Counted from the first letter of the stretch, positions 1-7,443 are shown. The stretch: DNA of 12,020 bases from an uncultured Bacteroidales bacterium (GCA_903917425.1 CAIXAQ010000502.1:1-12020), one strand, 5' to 3'. Notes: generated from the sequence alone by a model not told the origin. Translations and numbers: made by a program.

Positions 1-286
1 ATCGTCCGGTCGTTTTTGAAATTTTTTTTAGCCAGTCGCGTTCCATTTCGAGTTGCCCTATCTTGGCATATAGCCTCTGTCGTTCTTCATCGAAATTTAC
101 CTCTGGTGGCTCAGTCTCAAATATCTCCGAAGACCGCTCTATAACCTGTTGTTTCCACTTGGTGAGCAATGCAGGGTGCACTTCAAATCGTTTTGATAAT
201 ACGGCCAGAGTGTCCCGCTCTTTGAGTGTCTCGATGGCTGCTTGTGCTTTAAATCCGGATGTAAATTTTCTTCTTGTTGCTTTCAT
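1..286 (-). CDS. IS3-family transposase OrfA (3' end outside the window)
   Basis: The reverse complement reads as 95 codons from an ATG at 286 down to the window edge without a stop. The product starts MKATRRKFTSGFKAQAAIET and continues with a helix-turn-helix-like part (about residues 10-45, including VLSKRFEVHPALLTKWKQQV). A leucine-zipper-like segment follows, ending in the hallmark LYAKIGQLEMERDWLKKIS. This is the usual OrfA of IS3 elements, which binds the element ends. The catalytic DDE protein OrfB would lie further left, outside the window. A run of eight A on the coding strand (22-29) sits within the LKK codons near the OrfA end, where IS3 elements often shift frame to make the OrfAB fusion; that role is inferred here. 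OrfA proteins are about 90-110 residues, so most of it is present. The start is preceded by no clear Shine-Dalgarno, as is normal in this phylum. Confidence 0.9.
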   Translation of the reverse strand, partial: MKATRRKFTSGFKAQAAIETLKERDTLAVLSKRFEVHPALLTKWKQQVIERSSEIFETEPPEVNFDEERQRLYAKIGQLEMERDWLKKISKTTGR

Positions 287-352
287 AATCCACGGTTAAA
301 AGTAGTTCATTTTATTGCTTAACACGTGGTCTGATTTTTGGGGAGTATTATA
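1..352 (-). mobile_element. End of an IS3-family insertion sequence (partial)
   Basis: The orfA gene at 1-286 points left and starts about 65 bp from the probable element end. The minus strand at about 330-350 reads TAATACTCCCCAAAAATCAG, which looks like an IS3-type terminal repeat. The similarity between the left and right repeated flanks starts at 357, just past this point, so the boundary lies between about 345 and 357. The other end is outside the window, so neither the inverted repeat nor the 3-4-bp target duplication can be confirmed. Confidence 0.6.
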
Positions 353-356
353 GTGA

Positions 357-480
357 TCTTTGAAACAACGATTCCTTTATTCAGCAAATCTTTAAATTCT
401 GTAAATTCTGCCTCCGACAATAAATAGCCGTATTTGCAATCTTTTTCCGGATAAATAGATGATATTAATGGATGACAATA
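357..480. repeat. Diverged repeat, partner of 11218-11346
   Basis: The stretch starting TCTTTGAAACA at 357 matches the one starting at 11218. Both continue through ttCTTTATTCAGCAAAT, a CTGTAAATnCTGC block, TCCGACAATnAATnGC, AAATAGATGATAT and GGATGAC. Substitutions and small indels separate them. In the right-hand copy this block runs straight into the terminator and the tape-measure region. Here it runs into a short terminator-plus-tail remnant that is separated by 158 bp from the main copy. Confidence 0.75.
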
Positions 481-485
481 GGCAT

Positions 486-507
486 AAGCCCGGCAATGCC
501 AGGGCTT
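486..507 (-). terminator. Hairpin terminator, first copy
   Basis: AAGCCC-GGC-AAT-GCC-a-GGGCTT forms a stem of nine pairs with one bulged base. It lies 15 bp past the TAG that ends the regulator-tail remnant on the minus strand. The T-run after the stem is weak on the minus strand here, so it may be worn down. The same hairpin recurs at 735-756 and 11347-11370. Confidence 0.55.
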
Positions 508-521
508 TCTGCTTTAAAGAG

Positions 522-575
522 CTAAAATTTAAGTCTGCCTTTAGCAATAAAGGCTTCCGGAAATAACTTAATCAC
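522..575 (-). pseudogene. Third remnant of the HTH-regulator-like C-terminal tail
   Basis: The minus strand reads VIKLFPEAFIAKGRLKF and then TAG. This lines up with the tail of the remnant at 11377-11523 (VVIIFLDAFIIKLMQLAL). It is followed, as there, by the CTTTAAAGC sequence and the terminator hairpin. Only about 18 codons survive. At 576 the sequence changes to a segment with no match to the other copies, so the rest of the gene was lost at that junction. Confidence 0.45.
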
Positions 576-733
576 CCAAGCTGGTACGCGTCTCCTTACG
601 CATGCTGGTAATAGCTGTCAGAGGTCATTTCGGTGCTGTCAGTTAATTCAGCCCCTCGATGCCCATAGTCTTCCAAACAATTAAAGTTAGATGGGCTATC
701 CCTAGTCTGCAACTATGGATACATACATATAAA
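576..733. other. Unexplained 158-bp segment between two remnant copies
   Basis: This stretch separates two copies of the regulator tail plus terminator and has no counterpart in the right-hand repeat at 11347. All frames are interrupted on both strands, and no terminal inverted repeats, RNA gene or promoter could be made out. It could be what is left of an excised or eroded insertion, or of a gene that stood between two tandem regulator copies. Confidence 0.4.
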
Positions 734-734
734 C

Positions 735-756
735 AAGCCCGGCAATGCCAGGGCTT
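735..756 (-). terminator. Hairpin terminator, second copy
   Basis: The same hairpin as at 486-507: AAGCCC-GGC-AAT-GCC-a-GGGCTT. It sits 7 bp past the old stop codon (764-766) of the regulator-tail pseudogene. On the minus strand it is followed by GTTTATATG, and on the plus strand by TTCTG, so it might work in either direction. Confidence 0.55.
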
Positions 757-763
757 TTCTGCT

Positions 764-905
764 TTAAAGAACTAACTGAATCAGTTTAATAAATAAAGGC
801 ATCCGGAAATATCTTTATCACGCTTTTATCTTGCTCGGGTAGTTTTTCAATGATTTTAAACTGGTTAACAGTTCTTTTTCTATTAGGCAATTATTAGCCT
901 GCTTA
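764..905 (-). pseudogene. HTH-regulator-like C-terminal tail, frameshifted
   Basis: The minus strand carries pieces equivalent to the tail at 11377-11523. These are ISRL near the upstream end, KIIEKLPEQDKSVIKIF in the middle, and KLIQLVL with a TAA at the end. They lie in different frames. An extra base in the AATAAATAAAGG stretch near 790-798 shifts the frame compared with AATAATAAAGG in the other copy. The region near 870-895 has also lost bases. EQDK followed by a DAF-type helix resembles the C-terminal tail of many Bacteroidetes XRE-family regulators; that family call comes from memory of such proteins. The N-terminal helix-turn-helix is absent, because upstream the strand is antisense to the tape-measure leader. 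Confidence 0.45.
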
Positions 906-3339
906 TACTTAGCCCCACCCCCCATTTCCCTTTGTCCTTTCCCACTTTCATGAGTGAGTGTACTTTCGGTCCATTAATCCCAAGACAATGGCCACAAACT
1001 ACACCCGACGGATAAACCTTTATATCAATGGTAAAGAAGTAGTAACAGAAATCCGCTCCGTTACCGCTGAAATGCAAAAGCTGGTCAACAAGCAAAAGAA
1101 TATGACCATCGGTTCAAAAGAATATGTTGCTGCCGGGGAACGGATCAGAACTTTACGAGGCATCATTGCAAACCATAACCACCAGTTAAAGGAAACAGCC
1201 ACAGGTTGGGAAAGAATAGTGCAGGTCAGCAACCGGCTGCAAGGCATTTTACAGGAACTTATCGTGGGCGTAGCTGTTTTAGTTGGCATCGTAGCCGCTA
1301 GCAAAAAAGCCGTTTCCATGTTTGCCGAATTTGACGACAAAGTCGCAAACGTCGCCCGCACCACCGGACTAACAAAGCAGGAAATCTATGCCATTTCCGA
1401 AGCCCTGAAAAAAGTGGATACCCGCACGGCTCAACTCGATCTGATGAACCTTGGCGTTATTGCCGGCAAATTGGGTATCGCTAAAGAGGATGTTTTGGGT
1501 TTCATCAAAGCCGCGGATAAACTGAATGTCGCTTTCGCAGGAGCTCTTGGCCCTGATACCGAAGAAGTGGTAAACCAAATCGGAAAACTTGTTTCAGTTT
1601 TCAAAATTGAAGAGAAATTCGGCATTGAAACCAGTATGCTGAAAATCGGCTCTGCCCTCACTACTTTAGGAAATGCCAGTACTGCCAACGAAGGGTTTAT
1701 TGTTGAATTCTCGAAACGTGTCGGAGGTATCGCTCCCATCGTGAATGTTTCCATTCAGGATATTATGGGATTGGCTGCTACCCTGGACCAGCTTGGGCAA
1801 ACGTCTGAGGTTTCTTCAACTGTTTACAGTGCCATGGTCACCGGCATGTTCAAGAAAACCGCCGAATATGCCAACATAGCCGGAATGAGCGTGGACGGTT
1901 TTAAGAAAATTCTGAAACAGGATACCAACTTCGCTTTCATCAAGGTACTTGAGGGACTGAACGGCAACAACGCCGGAATGGAACGGATGGTGGCTCTGAT
2001 GGGCGACATGGGTATTGAAGGCAAACGAGGAATTCAGGTCCTTGGAGTGCTGAGCAACAATACCAAAATGCTTCGCGAACAGCAGTTGCTTTCAAACGAT
2101 TCCTTCTACAAAGGAAATGCCATCTACACTTCCTTCAACCTGCTGAACGATTCCGCCCAGGCGAAACTCGAAAAAGCAAGAAAAAGAGTTGTTGACCTTG
2201 CCGTGGATCTGGGTCAAAAACTTCTCCCGGTTCTTACCCTCAGTACTTCCGGTTTCAGCTATTTTGTAAAAACTATCAGTGCTTCTATCGACTTCTTTTT
2301 CAAACATTCAAAAGCAATAACCAATGTTGTTGTCACCCTCACAGCTTATATAGTAATTGTTAAAAGCCTTGCCGTTTGGGAAACATTCCGCCAGAAAGTA
2401 TTTACCAAAGGCCTCATACTTTCCAACCTCGAAGCCATTGCAACACGGCTTCGCATCATGCTTACCAATACTTCTACCATCGCTCAGCTTCGGGCCCTGG
2501 CTGCAACAAAAGCATTGAATGCAACTATGGCCGCTTCCCTTTGGGGTGCTTTGGCAGCAGGCATCACTTTTGCCACCATGAAAATCGTGGAATGGGTTCA
2601 AAATGCAAACAAAGCTTCAGCACAACAGGAAGCCATCAACAACGCAATCAATCAATCCGTCGAAAAAATGGTGGAACAATCTGCCAAAATAAGCCTGCTT
2701 GTTTCCCTGGTCAATTCTGAAAATGTGTCGCTGGCCGGAAAGAAAAAAGCCATTGAGGACCTGAAAGCCATCATTCCCGGTTATACCGCCATGCTGGATG
2801 CTCAGGGCAAAGTTATTTACCAGAATGCCGGTGCGGTTAAAGAATACATTAACCAACTGAGAAGGCAGTATGTTCTGGAATCTTACAAAGAAGAATACGC
2901 AAAAGCTTCTGTAAATGTTGCTAAAGCACAAGAAAGCCACGACCAACTTGTAGCAAAATACAATTCAATGCCTGGTGGCGATACTGAACCTAGCTTCGAT
3001 TATAATACCGCCGTTAATACAGAAAAAGGCGATGTAAAAGCCGAAATTAAAGATGCTGAAATAGCTTTGAAAGATGCTGAATCCGTTGTTGTTGCACTTC
3101 AAAACAAAATCGAATCAACAATGAGAGCCATGGATGACCTCCCGGGCAAATTAGAAAAAGTCTTTGAAGATATAATTGTTCACACCAAAGCCTTGGAAAT
3201 TCCTGGTATTACTCCTGCGCAAGTTGCTATTCTTAAGAAACAATTGGACGACTTATTCAAAAAAAGAGATGCCTTGATTAACCTAAAAAATGGAATTACA
3301 ACTTCAAATACCAGCAATCAGGACGATCCATTCACCGCT

Positions 3340-3362
3340 AGCGCGGATTTCCAATCCGTGCC
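3340..3362. repeat. REP-like palindrome
   Basis: AGCGCGGATT-TCC-AATCCGTGCC is an imperfect palindrome with ten-base arms. It is followed by GGTACAAATTA. The same unit with a TGC loop lies at 11162-11184. Translated, it gives ADFQSVP, a peptide I remember as a recurrent artefact in Bacteroidetes genomes, which fits a dispersed REP-type repeat. Here it has landed in the tape-measure reading frame. Confidence 0.7.
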
Positions 3363-3373
3363 GGTACAAATTA

Positions 3374-3390
3374 CCCCCCGCTGGCGCGCG
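3374..3390. repeat. Broken second REP-like unit next to the IS4 end
   Basis: CCCCCCGCTGGCGCG equals the beginning of the complete unit at 11153-11167 and is then cut off by the IS4 end at about 3391. The rest of the unit (gattTGCaatccgtgcc) is not found on the other side of the IS; there a related CGCTGGaGCGgGG stands at 4839-4851. Either the IS inserted into this REP and the rest was lost, or the two flanks come from different units. Confidence 0.5.
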
Positions 3391-3416
3391 GTCAATGTCA
3401 TTAAGTTAAGAAATCA

Positions 3417-4739
3417 TCATACTGCATCTCTCTGATTTTTAGTTACTTTAGGTTTCAACCTTTTTCTAAATTTGCCTGTATCCCTTGCAAATGTCCTGTC
3501 AGGCCTAATGGGAACAAGATTTTTTTTGAACAATGATTTTAATTCTTCGATTGTTTTATCCATGTCATTATTTGAAAAGAACAAGGTTACGATCCTGTTC
3601 TTTAAAAAACCATAGGATAAATTTGTGTTTACTTTGTATTTATACATATTACCCTGCATTTGCTCATCAATTTCATCAACTATTTCACTAACTACCAGTG
3701 TTTGAACATTGCTTACAAACAATGCGGCATAAAAATCCTGCATGATGCTCTGATTCGAATAGCCTGAAAAAATTTCAACTTTTATTTTATTCTTGAATTC
3801 GTCGTAGAACGTTTCAATACCCCATCTTTTAAAGTATAATTCTTTGAAGATCCCGGTCGGGTATTTTTTGATATCCATCAGTGATGTTATCAATAATTCA
3901 ACTTCTCCATCAGGCAATTCCACACGAACCAACCTCACCTTTACCTTACTATTACTGTTATATTCCTTATCAACAATTTTTCTATGCTGGCCTGGATAAA
4001 TGTCGACTATTTGGGTTGAACTGCCACTCTTTTCAAATTCTTTTGTTTTTATGCAAAAGTCTACCTTGGCTCGTATTAAAAAATTGATGCCAAGTTTAAA
4101 GTGTTCGTATATCAATTCAAACGAAGGGTATCCCCTGTCGTAAATAACAAGGTCATTTTTATTGGCATACAATAGATGTTCCAACGCCAGTTTCCCTTCA
4201 CCTTTGGATAATGGCGATAATAGGCCATCAACAACGTAATTATTGATCACATCATAAAGTACAGAAACTCTGCACTGAACGACTCCTGATTGGTTTTGAT
4301 TCCTGGTTATCCCATATATACCCTCAAGTTCATCTGTATTGGGCAATGTCAGTCGCGAACCATCAACGGCCAGCAACCTAAACCCTTTCCAAAGTTTTAT
4401 TCCTGATTCGTTATCCGTATAAAACTCATTTACAATTACATCTGACAAATGCCTAAATACTTCAGGCTTGATTTTCTTGCGATATTGTACAAAAGCACTT
4501 TTTGTAAAGGCTTTTATATTAAAATGATTTTTAAACAAACTTAAAAAGTTCTCTATTTCCATCGATAAACTCTTTGTTGTCAAATTTACTAAGAATAGAA
4601 CTGTACTTGGAAATGACTGCTTCCTTCTTCTTGAAAAATCAGATACCAATACCCGGTAATTTTCTTGTGTTTTGATGTCGAAAATTATTCTCTCAATTTT
4701 AGAGAAAATACACTTAGTCGTTTTTTTGCATAATACCAA
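3417..4739 (-). CDS. IS4-family DDE transposase
   Basis: This 440-residue protein has the complete RNase-H-like DDE triad of IS4 transposases. D126 lies in LLAVDGSRLTLP, D201 in LVIYDRGYP, and E309 lies inside the family signature Y302-x2-R305-x3-E309-x6-K316 (YFKRWGIETFYDEFK). A stretch rich in basic residues (RRRKQSF, near 37-43) and an N-terminal domain precede the core. A C-terminal region with basic residues (GKFRKRLKPK) ends the protein. It cuts and pastes its own element by binding the 18-bp ends. The length is normal, no frameshift is seen, and the element ends are intact, so it may be active. It stands alone in the IS, and its stop lies only a few bases inside the left inverted repeat. 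Its composition is clearly more AT-rich than the tape-measure gene it borders. Confidence 0.95.
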   Translation of the reverse strand: MVLCKKTTKCIFSKIERIIFDIKTQENYRVLVSDFSRRRKQSFPSTVLFLVNLTTKSLSMEIENFLSLFKNHFNIKAFTKSAFVQYRKKIKPEVFRHLSDVIVNEFYTDNESGIKLWKGFRLLAVDGSRLTLPNTDELEGIYGITRNQNQSGVVQCRVSVLYDVINNYVVDGLLSPLSKGEGKLALEHLLYANKNDLVIYDRGYPSFELIYEHFKLGINFLIRAKVDFCIKTKEFEKSGSSTQIVDIYPGQHRKIVDKEYNSNSKVKVRLVRVELPDGEVELLITSLMDIKKYPTGIFKELYFKRWGIETFYDEFKNKIKVEIFSGYSNQSIMQDFYAALFVSNVQTLVVSEIVDEIDEQMQGNMYKYKVNTNLSYGFLKNRIVTLFFSNNDMDKTIEELKSLFKKNLVPIRPDRTFARDTGKFRKRLKPKVTKNQRDAV

Positions 4740-4755
4740 CTATTTGATTATCAAA

Positions 4756-4787
4756 CAAATATACAATTTTAAATTCAAATAAACAAG
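4756..4787 (-). promoter_or_regulatory. Bacteroidetes-type promoter of the IS4 transposase
   Basis: On the minus strand TATATTTG (4756-4763) fits the -7 consensus TAnnTTTG exactly. CTTG (4784-4787) stands 20 bp upstream in the place of the -33 box. Transcription would begin near 4749 and give a very short leader before the ATG at 4739. The site is inside the IS. Confidence 0.6.
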
Positions 4788-4833
4788 CTATTTTATTGAT
4801 ATTTAATTAGTTAGCCCTTAACTTAATGACATT

Positions 4834-4914
4834 GTTCGCGCTGGAGCGGGGCAGGCTTCGGTAAACGTACCCGCACTCATCTGAAAATAAGACGAGAGCG
4901 AACAGTTTTTTTTT
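4834..4914 (+). terminator. Structured element with nine-T tail between IS4 and the propeller gene
   Basis: GTTCGCGCT (4834-4842) pairs with AGAGCGAAC (4895-4903), one mismatch in nine. Inside, GAGCGGG (4844-4850) can pair with CCCG and CTC (4870-4878) with a two-base bulge. Two bases after the outer stem comes a run of nine T (4906-4914). On the plus strand this looks like an intrinsic terminator with a branched top. It would isolate the next gene's promoter from transcription reading out of the phage/IS region. It could instead be a small structured RNA or a remnant of another element. Confidence 0.45.
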
Positions 4915-4956
4915 GAGAAATAAATAAAATGCTCACTAATATATTGATAGATATAC

Positions 4957-4964
4957 TATATTTG
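4957..4964 (+). promoter_or_regulatory. -7 box upstream of the propeller gene
   Basis: TATATTTG matches the Bacteroidetes -7 consensus TAnnTTTG exactly. It is placed to start transcription about 25-30 bases before the ATG at 4998. No good TTTG -33 box is seen 19-21 bp upstream, so strength and exact start are uncertain. Confidence 0.5.
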
Positions 4965-4997
4965 ATGATTCTTGCGAGTTGGTTTTTATATTAAATA

Positions 4998-7364
4998 ATG
5001 TACAATGCTATGAAAAGTTCCGTTTTACTATTAGCTGGTATCATTTATAACTTGCTTGCCTATTCGCAACAAGGTGCGCAAAGCAACTCACACTGGTATC
5101 GTAATGGACCTTTTTGTGCAAGAATAAAATCTTTAGCCATAGCTCCATCTAATCCCAATGTTTTATACCTTGGTACTTATGCGACTGGATTATATAGAAC
5201 AAATAATGCCGGACAAACATGGGATTACTGCTCAGCCGAAAACCTTCCTGCTTATGAGGACACGCTCTTCTACACACCAGGAGTACCTGGTTGGTGGCAT
5301 GGCGATTATTATCCGGTTGATGCCATTGCCGTAGATCCTCTGGATGAGAATCGGCTGTGGATTGGCTCGCTTGGAAGAGGTTTATTTGAGAGTAGTGATG
5401 GGGGAAATAGCTGGCAGAAAGCCAATGCTACCTTACCCGATACTTTGGCAGTAAATTTTATCCACATTAATCCTGATGATCCCGGCGATATTTTATTGGG
5501 CACAGGAAAGTATGACGGTTGCCCCGGTAGATTAAAAAACGGTGGATTATACAGGAGCCGGAATGCAGGTAGCACCTGGCAACTTGTGGAAGGTATTCCT
5601 CACGGCAAATCATATTCCATATCAAGTATAGAAAGAGATCCGCTAAATAATGCACATATACTTATTGGTATTTCGAGTGCCGGTGAAGCCGGTTTCGCAT
5701 GGGGAATAATGGAAAGTTACAATAACGGAACTGACTGGCAGGTGCTAACTACTGAGTTTCCTGTTTACGGTATTTGTATAAATCCGGCTAATTCCCAAAA
5801 TATGTGGGGGGTTGTTTTAACAGGTTGGCAAGAATGGGAGTTGAGGTATTCCAATGACGGAGGGCATACATGGCATCTATTTGAAGGATTTGCTAATCCT
5901 TACATAACGGTAATGAGTATGTATGCCGACAGTGAGTTTAATTTATATATCGAAAGATGGCATCAACCACCGGATGACAATTTGAGCATTTTAAAAACTT
6001 CAGATAATGGGTTAACATGGAGTGAAGTTGATAAGCTTAATGATTATTATCGTATTGGCTTCAATATTAATCTGACAAATACCTGCCAGGCAGAAAATAC
6101 GAATGTAAATAATATTTATTTTGGGAATTACTATGGGCTATTTCATTCCGAAAACGGGGGTATTTCGGTGGATGAACAAAATGTAAATCTAATGAATTCA
6201 TATATGATTGACATAGATTTAAATCCAAATAATAGCAACGAGTTGTATGCCGGAGGCAGCCAAGGCCTCTGGAAGACAACCGATGGCGGACACAATTGGG
6301 AAAAGAAAGTGACAGATCCGATCGTTTTTACAAAATATGATCCTAAACATCCCGACACTCTATATTATGCCGGACTTGACCTGATGAGGAGCTATGATGG
6401 CGGTATTTCATTTCAAAGTATTCGTGATATTATAGTTGGATTTTTTGCAGATTTGGTCATACATCCGGTATTGACCAATATACTGTTTTTATGCACCGAT
6501 GCGGGTGATTATTCATTTCCTCTTTATAAATCGACCGATTTTGGCAATAGCTGGTCACTTGTATTTGTGAGCCACAACCATGAAATATCCCCTAAAATAG
6601 TTATGGACCCAACGCATCCCGATACAATCTGTTTTGGAACGCACAGAAGCACTGACGGAGGACTTACCTGGCAGGAAAATGCGTTTCCGGTAAAAATTAT
6701 TGGGATACATCCACAGAACTCAAACACCATTTATGGTACAAATTATATGACAACCAATGACATATGGGTATCATACAACTGGGGGAGTACTTTTCAGGTA
6801 ATAGAAACAAATCTGAACCATTTATTCCCTGTTGATAACATCCGAAAATTTACTATTAGCAATAACAATCCCAATTTTATGTATTATTGTACAGCAAACG
6901 ACGGTATTCATTACAGTAACAATGCCGGTACAACCTGGCAAAAACTTGCAGGTGCTTACAATAGCCGAACCACCGATATTATACCGTTATTAAACGAGAA
7001 TAAATATTATATTGCAACATATGGTGATGGGGTGTGGGTATATGATACCACTTATACTGTAGGGCTGGTTTATAAACCGGTTCGTGAAGCGGATAAGCAA
7101 CTGCTTATAACGCCTAATCCGTTTAAGGATAAAGTGAAAATTACTTATTACGCTAAAAATGAAGGATTGGTAAACATAACTGTTTACAATGTACATGGAA
7201 TACGAATTATTACATTATTGAATGAATATAAAAAAACCGGAGAGTATGAATTGCTATGGAATGGTAAAAGCGAAAACGGAAAGGAGGTTAAACCTGGCTA
7301 TTACCTTGTGCGTCTGATTTCAGACAGGAATGTTTATACTCAAAAAGTGATTTTCTATAAATAA
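4998..7364 (+). CDS. Secreted Asp-box (BNR/sortilin-like) beta-propeller protein with type IX sorting domain
   Basis: This 788-residue protein probably starts at the second Met (5010, MKSSVLLLAGIIYNLLAYSQ), which gives a textbook signal peptide; the longer start at 4998 adds four residues. I count 13 Asp-box motifs S/T-x-(D/N)-x-G-x-(T/S)-W, at about residues 68, 132, 187, 240, 285, 334, 384 (weak), 427, 465, 512, 551, 592 and 640. Their spacing of 38-64 is as expected for propeller blades, enough for two propellers or one large sortilin-like ring. Residues 702-788 are the type IX sorting domain: ITPNPF, an FlgD-like WNGKSENGKEVKPGYYLVRL, and an end in QKVIFYK. The protein would cross the inner membrane by Sec and the outer membrane by the type IX system. 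Such folds bind glycans or proteins or occur in glycosidases; no enzyme active site can be named here. The S8 protease gene follows after 105 bp. Confidence 0.88.
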   Translation: MYNAMKSSVLLLAGIIYNLLAYSQQGAQSNSHWYRNGPFCARIKSLAIAPSNPNVLYLGTYATGLYRTNNAGQTWDYCSAENLPAYEDTLFYTPGVPGWWHGDYYPVDAIAVDPLDENRLWIGSLGRGLFESSDGGNSWQKANATLPDTLAVNFIHINPDDPGDILLGTGKYDGCPGRLKNGGLYRSRNAGSTWQLVEGIPHGKSYSISSIERDPLNNAHILIGISSAGEAGFAWGIMESYNNGTDWQVLTTEFPVYGICINPANSQNMWGVVLTGWQEWELRYSNDGGHTWHLFEGFANPYITVMSMYADSEFNLYIERWHQPPDDNLSILKTSDNGLTWSEVDKLNDYYRIGFNINLTNTCQAENTNVNNIYFGNYYGLFHSENGGISVDEQNVNLMNSYMIDIDLNPNNSNELYAGGSQGLWKTTDGGHNWEKKVTDPIVFTKYDPKHPDTLYYAGLDLMRSYDGGISFQSIRDIIVGFFADLVIHPVLTNILFLCTDAGDYSFPLYKSTDFGNSWSLVFVSHNHEISPKIVMDPTHPDTICFGTHRSTDGGLTWQENAFPVKIIGIHPQNSNTIYGTNYMTTNDIWVSYNWGSTFQVIETNLNHLFPVDNIRKFTISNNNPNFMYYCTANDGIHYSNNAGTTWQKLAGAYNSRTTDIIPLLNENKYYIATYGDGVWVYDTTYTVGLVYKPVREADKQLLITPNPFKDKVKITYYAKNEGLVNITVYNVHGIRIITLLNEYKKTGEYELLWNGKSENGKEVKPGYYLVRLISDRNVYTQKVIFYK

Positions 7365-7435
7365 CTATAGTATTAATTTGGTTGTTTCCTGATTTAGAAG
7401 AAAAAATAATTTGGAAAAAATTTATTTTGATTTTT

Positions 7436-7443
7436 TACATTTT
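7436..7443 (+). promoter_or_regulatory. Possible -7 box upstream of the protease gene
   Basis: TACATTTT fits seven of eight positions of TAnnTTTG and lies 26 bp before the start codon at 7470. A TTTG at 7410-7413 stands 22 bp upstream, slightly too far for a standard -33 box. No terminator is seen in the 105 bp between the two genes, so co-transcription from the upstream gene is equally possible. Confidence 0.3.

Larger units (their letters stand above)
324..513 (-). pseudogene. Coding-like remnant cut by the IS3 element, family not recognised
   Basis: On the minus strand a frame opens after a stop near 515 and stays open to a TAA at 322-324. Only the part before the IS end (about 357-480) looks like real protein. 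It reads YCHPLISSIYPEKDC and then YGYLLSEAEFTEFKDLLNKG, with a mix of hydrophobic and charged residues typical of a folded domain. No start codon is visible in frame, and the beginning overlaps the terminator hairpin at 486-507. The related DNA at 11218-11346 carries stops and frameshifts in the same frame, so that copy is dead. I do not recognise the family. The reading may be accidental, but the contrast with the random-looking sequence nearby favours a gene remnant truncated by the IS3 insertion. Confidence 0.35.
735..1402. repeat. Long direct repeat, left copy (partner 11348-12020)
   Basis: The terminator, the regulator-tail remnant, the leader and the start of the tape-measure gene match 11348-12020 in the same order and orientation. 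Over the first 415 coding bases (988-1402 against 11606-12020) I count 56 differences by eye, nearly all at third codon positions. The repeat probably continues beyond 1402, but its partner leaves the window there. Confidence 0.95.
988..3435 (+). pseudogene. Phage tail tape-measure protein, 3' end replaced by REP and IS sequence
   Basis: The product resembles the TP901-type tail tape-measure family, which sets tail length and passes through the tail during assembly. I chose the ATG at 988 over a GTG at 958, because a TGA lies directly before that GTG and the ATG-led MATNYTRRINLYINGKEV is shared with the second copy. Residues 1-85 are polar with a helical SVTAEMQKLVNKQKNM stretch. A hydrophobic segment follows at about 90-105, then the conserved core (about 110-320; FAEFDDKVANVARTTGLTKQ, MSVDGFK). 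Hydrophobic stretches near 435-465 and 510-530 and a charged, probably coiled-coil part (about 600-760) come next. Phage-like sequence ends near codon 782. The last residues (ADFQSVP and onward) are translated REP and IS4 DNA. The gene is therefore truncated, and tape-measure proteins are usually longer. No 3' remnant appears beyond the IS. No other tail genes are visible nearby. Confidence 0.85.
3393..4834 (-). mobile_element. IS4-family insertion sequence, complete
   Basis: The 18-bp perfect inverted repeats are CAATGTCATTAAGTTAAG at 3393-3410 and its complement at 4817-4834. They enclose one transposase gene that fills the element (1,442 bp), a normal size for the family. Both flanks carry a related CGCTGG(c/a)GCG(c/g)GG, at 3379-3391 and 4839-4851. 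This could be a mutated target duplication, but the spacing to the repeats is unequal (1 against 4 bases), so I do not call it. The element interrupts a REP array at the end of the tape-measure frame. Confidence 0.9.

Noticed and set aside
883..1095. Minus-strand open frame of 70 codons over the tape-measure start
   Set aside because: It is antisense to the leader and first codons of the tape-measure gene and ends within the decayed regulator tail. The corresponding frame in the right copy differs, and the substitutions between copies follow the plus-strand codon pattern.
2376..2720. Plus-strand open frame of 114 codons inside the tape-measure gene
   Set aside because: It overlaps the tape-measure gene in another frame, and its composition (many Cys, His and Pro) looks like an out-of-frame reading.
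988..3435. Extracellular contractile injection system or tailocin locus
   Set aside because: A tape-measure-like gene alone does not support this. No sheath, tube, baseplate, ATPase or lysis gene is in the window, and the gene is truncated.
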